Assembly (NCBI GenBank): GCA_022722495.1
Contig: JAIJLI010000053.1
Span: 1 to 9,701, forward strand
Length of the DNA stretch: 9,701 nucleotides
Direction: 5' to 3'
DNA from: Dialister sp.
GTDB lineage: Bacteria; Bacillota; Negativicutes; Veillonellales; Dialisteraceae
The translations under genes were made by a program, and so were the position numbers. This document shows positions 5,527 through 9,701 of this stretch, piece after piece. Position 1 is the stretch's first letter; each line of letters opens with the position of its first letter. The notes under the pieces are model-generated. The model did not search any database, was not told the DNA's origin, and was given only the letters and a program-made list of their open reading frames with translations.

Positions 5527-6288
5527 ATGACCAATCCTATCACATTCAATGTATCCATCGGCAGCGAGAAGCCTCATTCCGGCACACAAAAAGTCTGCCC
5601 TTTCTGCCATCCTGAAAATCACACACACATTCTTGACCGGAAAGACGATATCATCTGGCTCATGAATAAGTATCCCGTCTTTGAGAAGACTGTCCCCACC
5701 GTCATCGTCGAGACAGCCGACCACGACGGCGAGCTCAGCACCTATGCGCCCGACAAGCTCCACGAGGTGATCGCCTTCGGCCTTGCCAAGTGGAAGGAAA
5801 TGGAAAGTGACAAGCGTTTCCGCTCCGTCATCTACTTCCGCAACTTCGGCCCCACCTCCGGCGGTTCACAGCGCCACCCGCACTCGCAGATCATCGGGCT
5901 TGAAGAGTACGACTACCGCGACAATCTGCAGGGCGAAAATTTCCTGGGCGAGGTCATCTATGAAAATGATGACTGCTACGCCTCGCTCGCAGAGTACCCC
6001 TTGAGCGGCGTCGGCGAACTGAACGTGACGCTGAAGAAAGAGGGAGGAAGTGACGGCTTTGCTGACACCATACAGACCCTCGCACGCTACGTCCTCTCCG
6101 ACTTCCCTATCCGCTGCTCGAGCTACAACATTTTCTTTTATCATCTGAGAAATCAGATCCACGCCAAGATCTTCCCCCGCTTCACAGCAAGCCCTCTCTA
6201 CATGGGCTACCGCATCACAAATGTGATGGACGAAACGAGCAAGAAGCGGATCATCGAGACGCTCAGGTCTGAAAAGTATTTTGGATAA
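5527..6288 (+). CDS. DUF4931 protein, GalT/HIT-superfamily nucleotidyltransferase-like
   Basis: A 253-residue soluble protein resembling galactose-1-phosphate uridylyltransferase. The zinc-type motif CPFC is at residues 24-27. The HIT-superfamily active-site pattern HPHSQ is at 117-121, matching HPHGQ of GalT, where the second histidine carries the nucleotidyl group. NFGPTSGGSQ just before it also resembles the GalT N-x-G-x-x-S-G-x-S loop. A second histidine-containing segment (NIFFYHLRNQIHAKIFPR, 201-218) may hold further ligands. It is shorter than GalT (about 350 residues), and no galactose-pathway gene is nearby, so the substrate is open. ATG 5527 follows GAGGTG at 6 nt. An upstream in-frame extension to 5338 would be read through repeat sequence and is rejected. 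No terminator follows; an H3 array starts 4 nt after the stop. Confidence 0.8.
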   Translation: MTNPITFNVSIGSEKPHSGTQKVCPFCHPENHTHILDRKDDIIWLMNKYPVFEKTVPTVIVETADHDGELSTYAPDKLHEVIAFGLAKWKEMESDKRFRSVIYFRNFGPTSGGSQRHPHSQIIGLEEYDYRDNLQGENFLGEVIYENDDCYASLAEYPLSGVGELNVTLKKEGGSDGFADTIQTLARYVLSDFPIRCSSYNIFFYHLRNQIHAKIFPRFTASPLYMGYRITNVMDETSKKRIIETLRSEKYFG

Positions 6289-6292
6289 AAAA

Positions 6293-6345
6293 GGTTGTGG
6301 GTTCAAGGTTCAGGGTTCAAGGTTGTGGTGGCGGCTTCGCCGCGA
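6293..6345 (+). repeat. Heptanucleotide array (H3) joined to GC-rich motif
   Basis: Units GGTTGTG (6293), GGTTCAA (6300), GGTTCAG (6307), GGTTCAA (6314), GGTTGTG (6321) run directly into GGTGGCGGCTTCGCCGCGA (6327-6345). The array begins 4 nt after the stop codon of the DUF4931 gene. The H3-to-GC-motif junction is the same as on the minus strand at 4131-4189. GGCGATGCCCGAAAG follows at 6356-6370. Confidence 0.85.
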
Positions 6346-6379
6346 ATATATATAAGGCGATGCCCGAAAGTAGTATTCA

Positions 6380-6424
6380 AGTCACCACTCACTCGCGTCT
6401 CTTAATTCCCAGTCACTAGTCACT
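6380..6424 (+). repeat. Heptanucleotide array (H1) upstream of the metallophosphoesterase gene
   Basis: Units AGTCACC (6380), ACTCACT (6387), a 10-nt interruption CGCGTCTCTT (6394-6403), AATTCCC (6404), AGTCACT (6411), AGTCACT (6418), then AATCCCCCATTCCC. The interruption and the CCCCATTCCC tail match the array before the gene at 662. It ends about 18 nt before the GAGG ribosome binding site. No convincing promoter was seen in 6289-6440; a TATATAA at 6347-6353 lacks a good -35. Confidence 0.8.
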
Positions 6425-6453
6425 AATCCCCCATTCCCAAACGAGGTTACCCT

Positions 6454-7170
6454 ATGAAACTATATGCCTTCAGTGATTTCCATCTCTCCGGAGATCCGCC
6501 GACGAAGCCCATGGATATATTCGGAGAGAACTGGAAGAACCACCGGGAAAAGATCGTGAATGCATGGAAGGAGACGATCCGCGAAGACGATGCCGTCATC
6601 ATGGCAGGCGACCTCTCCTGGGCGATGAGCATGGAGAGCGCCATCTCCGACCTCACCATGCTTGGCACGCTCCCGGGACGTAAGATCATCGTCCGCGGCA
6701 ACCACGACTTCTGGTGGTCCACCGTCACGAAGATGACCGCCATGACGCATGGCGCCTTCGAATTCATTCACAACTCCGCCATTCAGGTCGGAAATGTAGC
6801 ACTCGCCGGTACGCGCGGATGGATCTCCGAGACGGCAAAAACATATAAAGAAGACACCGACAAGTCCATCATCCTGCGCGAAGAAGGGCGCATGGAGCGC
6901 TCTCTCGCTCTGGCAAAGCAGATGAAGGCAGACCGGATCATCGCGATCCTGCACTACCCGCCCTTCGATGAAATGCGGCGGCCTTCGCACATGATGGAGA
7001 TCATCGCCGCCGGCGGCGCAGACCTCTGCCTCTATGGCCACATCCACGGTGCGCCGAATTTCAAAAATCTGCCGGATTCCCTTCTGGGCGTTCCGCTTCG
7101 CCTGACGAGCTCGGACTATCTGGACTTCAAGCCATACTTCATCTGTGATCTGGAGGCGCCTCATGCATAA
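6454..7170 (+). CDS. Calcineurin-like metallophosphoesterase
   Basis: A 238-residue predicted cytoplasmic phosphohydrolase with the complete di-metal signature: D8 and H10 (SDFHL), D53 (AGD), GNHD (82-85), H167 (ILHYPP) and GHIH (195-198). There is no signal peptide or membrane segment. Its build resembles the small single-domain predicted phosphohydrolases of COG1768, whose substrates are mostly unknown. The start ATG follows GAGG (6443-6446) at 7 nt. Its last codons overlap the start of the small gene at 7163, so the two are probably co-translated. Whether transcription comes from the DUF4931 promoter by read-through or from a local promoter is not clear from the sequence; no terminator separates them. 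Confidence 0.9.
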   Translation: MKLYAFSDFHLSGDPPTKPMDIFGENWKNHREKIVNAWKETIREDDAVIMAGDLSWAMSMESAISDLTMLGTLPGRKIIVRGNHDFWWSTVTKMTAMTHGAFEFIHNSAIQVGNVALAGTRGWISETAKTYKEDTDKSIILREEGRMERSLALAKQMKADRIIAILHYPPFDEMRRPSHMMEIIAAGGADLCLYGHIHGAPNFKNLPDSLLGVPLRLTSSDYLDFKPYFICDLEAPHA

Positions 7171-7396
7171 ACTTGCCGAAAGCAAACTTCTCGCCGGCTT
7201 CATCTACGGCGACCCGCACATGCAGGAATACATCTACCTTCCCGCCAGCGAGCTGGATGCCGCCTCTCCCATGCTCGTCTACGAAATAGGAAAAGAACGC
7301 CATGACGTCGATATGCAGGAAGCCCTCTCTCTCATCGAAAAACGAAGCCTTCGGCCCTGCAGTCACCCCGTCTTCGGGAAGAATACGATGGGATGA
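7163..7396 (+). CDS. Small hypothetical protein, coupled to the metallophosphoesterase
   Basis: A 77-residue protein that I do not recognise. ATG 7163 lies inside the final codons of the metallophosphoesterase gene (8-nt overlap, ATGCATAA). TGGAGG (7151-7156) stands 6 nt before it, a good case for translational coupling. A GTG at 7145 is possible but lacks such a site. The protein is soluble-looking and mixed in charge, with a run of acidic and aliphatic residues (LPASELDAASPMLVYEIG, residues 26-43) and one cysteine (C66). The N-terminal part looks gene-like, while the last ten or so residues run up to the GGGTTCA array, whose first full unit begins 8 nt after the stop. The C-terminus could therefore have been reset by repeat insertion. 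It may assist or regulate the phosphoesterase, but that is only a guess from the overlap. Confidence 0.65.
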   Translation: MHKLAESKLLAGFIYGDPHMQEYIYLPASELDAASPMLVYEIGKERHDVDMQEALSLIEKRSLRPCSHPVFGKNTMG

Positions 7397-7404
7397 AGGT
7401 TGAA

Positions 7405-7432
7405 GGGTTCAGGGTTCAGGGTTCAGGGTTCA
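7405..7432 (+). repeat. Heptanucleotide array (H3), four perfect GGGTTCA units
   Basis: Four identical GGGTTCA units begin at 7405, 7412, 7419 and 7426, followed by GGGG. A degenerate unit (AGGTTGA) overlaps the region just after the stop codon of the small gene at 7396. After the array, GATACGAGAACACC (7438-7451) resembles GATACGAGAATACC in the 170-bp segment (near 4103-4116). Telomere-like in appearance, but internal and short. Confidence 0.88.
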
Positions 7433-7460
7433 GGGGCGATACGAGAACACCGCCTTTCCC

Positions 7461-7610
7461 GTATCGTCATTCCGAGCGCAGCCGAGGAATCTCTACTGCA
7501 CTACGGTAATCAGCACGTATGCACCGAGGAAAGACGATGCCCATTGCCTCACATGCGGCAATGGGCATTCTGCGATAGAGATTTCTCGGCAACGCTTTCA
7601 ATGACGATAC
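7461..7610. mobile_element. MITE-like palindromic element, 150 bp, copy 2
   Basis: The perfect ends GTATCGTCAT (7461-7470) and ATGACGATAC (7601-7610) continue as imperfect arms of about 40 bp with TCCGAGCGCAGCCGAG on the left and its partner on the right. The centre has a perfect 12-bp hairpin, ATGCCCATTGCC (7537-7548) with GGCAATGGGCAT (7557-7568), 8-nt loop. Size and terminal sequence match the element at 378-528; the central ATGTGAGGC is shared but in the opposite orientation relative to the arms. Non-coding; mobility is inferred. Confidence 0.68.
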
Positions 7611-7630
7611 GAGAGAGCCTGCTGTCTCCC

Positions 7631-7718
7631 AGTCCCCCAGTCTCCTAGTCTCCTAGTCTCCTAATCCCTAATCCCTAGTCCCTAGTCACCAGTCCCTAGT
7701 CACCAGTCCCTAGTCACT
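7631..7718 (+). repeat. Heptanucleotide/octanucleotide array (H1), longest in the window
   Basis: The array begins with octamers AGTCCCCC (7631) and AGTCTCCT at 7639, 7647 and 7655. It then shifts to heptamers: AATCCCT (7663, 7670), AGTCCCT (7677), AGTCACC (7684), AGTCCCT (7691), AGTCACC (7698), AGTCCCT (7705), AGTCACT (7712). The alternating AGTCCCT/AGTCACC part suggests amplification of a 14-nt unit. It lies between convergent genes, 8 bp before the pgeF terminator. Confidence 0.88.
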
Positions 7719-7725
7719 CCAAATA

Positions 7726-7757
7726 AAAAAGCTCACGACAGAAGCCGTGAGCTTTTT
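7726..7757 (-). terminator. Intrinsic terminator of pgeF
   Basis: AAAAAGCTCACG (7726-7737) pairs perfectly with CGTGAGCTTTTT (7746-7757) around an 8-nt loop. On the minus strand the stem is followed by a T-run and lies 13 nt past the pgeF stop. The plus strand also carries TTTTT, so it may stop plus-strand transcripts from the small gene as well. Confidence 0.92.
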
Positions 7758-7769
7758 ATCTTCCACCGA

Positions 7770-8582
7770 TCAAACAAGCGCCATCACCGCCATGTGACGG
7801 CCTGTTTTTCCGCCGGATTTCCGATACGAGTAGAAGAGATCATCATGACAGTAGGTGCAGAGCCCGCAGTCTTCGATGTGGCCGGCCGGTATGCCCGCCT
7901 TTTCGAGAAGGCGGCGGTTCGCATTGTGCAGATCGAAGAGGTACTTCCCATTGGCTTTTTTGACCGAAAGACGCGAGATCTCCTTCTCATTGAAGAGCTT
8001 ATAGAATTCCTCTACCACTTCCTCCCCCACCTCGAAGCACTCCAGTCCGATCGCCGGACCGATCGCACACAGGATATCCTCCCGCTTCGAGCCATAGTTC
8101 TTCTCCATTTTCGCCACCGTGAGCGCAGCGATATTGCCAGCGGTCCCCCTCCAGCCTCCATGAGACAGCGCGATCGCCCGCTTCACCGGATCGTAGAAAA
8201 AGAGCGGCGTGCAGTCGGCATAATTCATCGTGATCGGGATATCCTTCTCATCCGTCATGAAGCCATCACAGGCAGGGATCGCCGTCTCCATCGTGAGTGC
8301 GCCGCGTCCGGCATCCTTCTCCGTCACCTTGTAGATGTAGGTGCCATGCACCTGATTTCCCGAGACAAGGCGCGAGGCGGAAAGCCCCAGTGCCTCGAAA
8401 TAGCGGTGGCGGTTCTCACGCACCGCATCCGCATCGTCGCCCGTATGGAAGCCCATATTCAGAGAGGAAAATGGCGGCTCACTCACCCCGCCAGTGCGGC
8501 ATGACACAGCCGCTACGACCCCCTGTCCCTGATAACATTCGAATGTCATGTAAAGGATCCCGTCTGCGGAAATAAATTTCAT
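7770..8582 (-). CDS. pgeF: Peptidoglycan editing factor PgeF (DUF152/YfiH-like purine nucleoside oxidase family)
   Basis: A 270-residue member of the multicopper-like YfiH/PgeF family. E. coli members keep incorrect amino acids such as L-Ser out of peptidoglycan precursors; related proteins act on purine nucleosides. The three metal ligands are in place: H79 (GNQVHG), C124 (MNYADCTP) and H141 (ALSHGGWRGTAG). Further family motifs are AIGPAIGLECFEVG (173-186) and CGLCTYCHDDLFYSYRKSGGKTGRHMA (239-265). A TTG at 8591 is in frame, but ATG 8582 is preferred: AAAGGTGG stands about 10 nt upstream of it, whereas it would abut the TTG. It is downstream of the RluA-type gene with a 79-bp gap that holds its own extended -10 promoter, and it ends in a strong terminator. 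Confidence 0.92.
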   Translation of the reverse strand: MKFISADGILYMTFECYQGQGVVAAVSCRTGGVSEPPFSSLNMGFHTGDDADAVRENRHRYFEALGLSASRLVSGNQVHGTYIYKVTEKDAGRGALTMETAIPACDGFMTDEKDIPITMNYADCTPLFFYDPVKRAIALSHGGWRGTAGNIAALTVAKMEKNYGSKREDILCAIGPAIGLECFEVGEEVVEEFYKLFNEKEISRLSVKKANGKYLFDLHNANRRLLEKAGIPAGHIEDCGLCTYCHDDLFYSYRKSGGKTGRHMAVMALV

Positions 8583-8627
8583 AAGCCCCAAGCCACCTTT
8601 CGATGCGAATAAAAAGGAAAATATGTC

Positions 8628-8643
8628 TTCTTATTATAGCATA
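8628..8643 (-). promoter_or_regulatory. Extended -10 promoter for pgeF
   Basis: On the minus strand TGCTATAAT (with TATAAT at 8633-8638) forms an extended -10 without a recognisable -35. The 16-mer TATGCTATAATAAGAA is identical to that upstream of the DUF4931 gene. It sits just after the stop codon of the RluA-type gene, so pgeF can be transcribed alone or by read-through. Expected leader: about 45 nt. Confidence 0.65.
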
Positions 8644-8661
8644 CAGAACCTGCTGCCCCTT

Positions 8662-9528
8662 TTATTTCTCCATCCATTTCCTCATATCCTCCGGCACGGG
8701 AGCGATGAATCTCATTTCCTTTCCCGTCACCGGATGAGCGAAGCGGACGGTATAGGCGTGAAGTGCCTGCCGCGTCATGAGACCGAGGGGCCCGCCGTAG
8801 AGGTCATCACCTAAGAGCGGATGCCCGAGGCTCGCAAAATGCACGCGGATCTGGTGCGTGCGTCCCGTCAGAAGATGGATCTTCAAAAGCGAATACCCTT
8901 CATACTCGCCCAGCACCTCATAGTCCGTGATGGCACGCTTGCCGTCTTCCCTGACCATCCACTCCACGATCGAACCGTCCCTGCGTCCGATGGGGCGATC
9001 GATGCGCCCTGCCTTCTCATCCATATGTCCGGAAACGAGAGCCAGATACTCGCGGTAGATCTGATCATGGCTCTTAGAGAGGTCATACTGCCCCTTCGCT
9101 GACTTAGCCACCACGACAAGCCCCGTCGTATTGCGGTCAAGACGATAAATGGGATGGATGCCCGCCTCGATGCGCCGCTGCGCATAGTAGCCTGCGACCG
9201 CATTCACCAGCGTATCATGCGCGCCGCGCGCCGTCGGATGGATGATCATGCCCGGCCCCTTATTCACGACGAGGAGCGCCTCATCCTCATACGTGATGGA
9301 GAGCGGGATGTCCGATGGGACGATATCATTCTCCTCACTCCACGTGAGCACGATGCGATCGCCCTTTGCGACTCTCCTGCGCGCATTGTGTACCTCCTCG
9401 CCATTCACCGTCACGCGCCCATTCCATTTGATCCGCTTCCACAATCCGCCGGACAAATGCAGCACCTTCACCGCGTCCTTCACCATCCGCCCCGCCTGGG
9501 CCTCCGATACGATCAGTTCAAGCTCCAA
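8662..9528 (-). CDS. RluA-family RNA pseudouridine synthase
   Basis: A 288-residue enzyme converting specific uridines in RNA (probably 23S rRNA) to pseudouridine. An N-terminal S4-like RNA-binding domain spans about residues 1-70 (GRVTVNGEEVHNARRRVAKGD). The catalytic domain carries YRLDRNTTGLVVVAK, with the catalytic aspartate D131 in RLDR, and the late motif LLTGRTHQIRVHFASLGHPLLGD. The build resembles the Firmicutes RluD-like paralogues (YjbO/YhcT/YlyB group) more than E. coli RluA. Exact target not assignable. I chose TTG 9528: AAAGGAG (9538-9544) stands 9 nt upstream, and it gives the family-like start MELELIVSEAQAG. The longer in-frame ATG at 9564 has no ribosome binding site and abuts a repeat array. 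No promoter lies between the start and the repeats; transcription may enter from outside the window. Confidence 0.88.
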   Translation of the reverse strand: MELELIVSEAQAGRMVKDAVKVLHLSGGLWKRIKWNGRVTVNGEEVHNARRRVAKGDRIVLTWSEENDIVPSDIPLSITYEDEALLVVNKGPGMIIHPTARGAHDTLVNAVAGYYAQRRIEAGIHPIYRLDRNTTGLVVVAKSAKGQYDLSKSHDQIYREYLALVSGHMDEKAGRIDRPIGRRDGSIVEWMVREDGKRAITDYEVLGEYEGYSLLKIHLLTGRTHQIRVHFASLGHPLLGDDLYGGPLGLMTRQALHAYTVRFAHPVTGKEMRFIAPVPEDMRKWMEK

Positions 9529-9537
9529 AATAGTTAT

Positions 9538-9544
9538 CTCCTTT
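9538..9544 (-). promoter_or_regulatory. Ribosome binding site that fixes the start of the pseudouridine synthase
   Basis: AAAGGAG on the minus strand, 9 nt before TTG 9528 and inside the reading frame that would be translated from ATG 9564. Its presence there is the main reason for preferring the TTG start. Confidence 0.65.
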
Positions 9545-9570
9545 AGGTCATCCGTTTCACTCATTATAAA

Positions 9571-9598
9571 GGGTTCAGGGTTCGGGGTGCAAGGTTCA
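9571..9598 (+). repeat. Heptanucleotide array (H3) leading into composite repeat copy 4
   Basis: Units GGGTTCA (9571), GGGTTCG (9578), GGGTGCA (9585), AGGTTCA (9592); the next in-phase heptamer is GGGTTAG (9599), the first bases of module A of the composite repeat. The array stops 6 bp from the alternative ATG (9562-9564) of the pseudouridine synthase gene. Confidence 0.85.
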
Positions 9599-9701
9599 GG
9601 GTTAGCCCGCGGGGCGTGCCGTCCATGGATTGCGGGTGAAAGCTTCGTTTGAATTAGAAATGAGAAATTAGAAATGAGAAATGGTGGTGCGGCGCATAAA
9701 A
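9599..9701 (+). repeat. Composite intergenic repeat, copy 4 (modules A-B-C, cut by window end)
   Basis: Module A begins GGGTTAGCCCGCGGGGCG, then GAATTAG (9651), AAATGAG (9658), AAATTAG (9665), AAATGAG (9672), AAATG, and module C GTGGTGCGGCGCATAAAA (9684-9701), identical over those 18 bases to copy 1 (322-339). It is expected to continue with module D beyond the window. Confidence 0.82.

Noticed and set aside
6460..7203. Long minus-strand frame opposite the metallophosphoesterase
   Set aside because: Antisense shadow of a gene with a complete catalytic signature; rich in Asp/His/Arg from complementing GC-rich codons.
7405..7432. GGGTTCA units considered as telomere-like chromosome end
   Set aside because: Only four units, internal, flanked by genes on both sides, with similar short arrays at several other places.
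7400..7648. 82-codon frame through the heptamer arrays and palindromic element
   Set aside because: Made entirely of repeat sequence; the translation reflects GGGTTCA and palindrome arms.
7405..7718. Short direct repeats considered as a CRISPR array
   Set aside because: Units are 7-8 nt, back to back, with no unique spacers and no cas genes.
7794..8504. Plus-strand frame opposite pgeF
   Set aside because: Shadow of pgeF, which has all metal ligands, ribosome binding site, promoter and terminator on the minus strand.

Overview
This window looks like chromosomal DNA of a Gram-positive-type (Firmicutes-lineage) anaerobe of moderate G+C. Ribosome binding sites are strong AGGAGG-like sites, and promoters are SigA-type with 17-bp spacers. 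The gene content (half-size chromate transporter pair, polar amino acid ABC transporter, DUF4931 protein, PgeF, RluA-type synthase, trigger factor) would suit the Negativicutes (Selenomonas/Megasphaera/Dialister relatives). That placement is inference from general resemblance, not from a search.

Layout. The left edge holds the first 18 codons of trigger factor (minus strand) with its promoter. About 600 bp of repeat-filled spacer follows, then two plus-strand half-size chromate transporter genes (662-1198 and 1761-2324). These are separated by a 562-bp gap containing a 271-bp MITE-like element. A bidirectional terminator (2328-2378) ends that unit and also the convergent minus-strand amino acid ABC transporter: ATPase (2380-3141), permease (3153-3800) and lipoprotein substrate-binding protein (4270-5082). 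The binding-protein gene has its own consensus promoter and its own terminator. The permease-ATPase pair has a second promoter, with a repeat-rich spacer in between. A plus-strand group follows: a GalT-like DUF4931 protein (5527-6288), a metallophosphoesterase (6454-7170) and a small overlapping unknown gene (7163-7396). The right part is minus strand: an RluA-family pseudouridine synthase (8662-9528) followed by pgeF (7770-8582), which has its own extended -10 promoter and terminator.

The protein-coding genes are ordinary. The unusual part is the intergenic space. Nearly every spacer longer than 100 bp is a mosaic of the same modules: (i) three unrelated families of heptanucleotide arrays (GGGTTCA; A-R-T-C-N-C-Y; R-A-A-T-K-A-G), all with period 7; (ii) a composite module seen four times, in both orientations; (iii) two ~150-bp palindromic elements whose ends read CATCGTCAT or GTATCGTCAT; (iv) a 170-bp segment bounded by inverted GGCGGCTTCGCCGC motifs; (v) a 271-bp element with perfect 17-bp terminal inverted repeats. 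Modules recur in the same relative order and often stop within a few bases of a stop codon, a Shine-Dalgarno site or a promoter. None encodes a convincing protein, so any mobilisation would have to be supplied from elsewhere. No tRNA, rRNA, CRISPR array, riboswitch or intact transposase gene was recognised.
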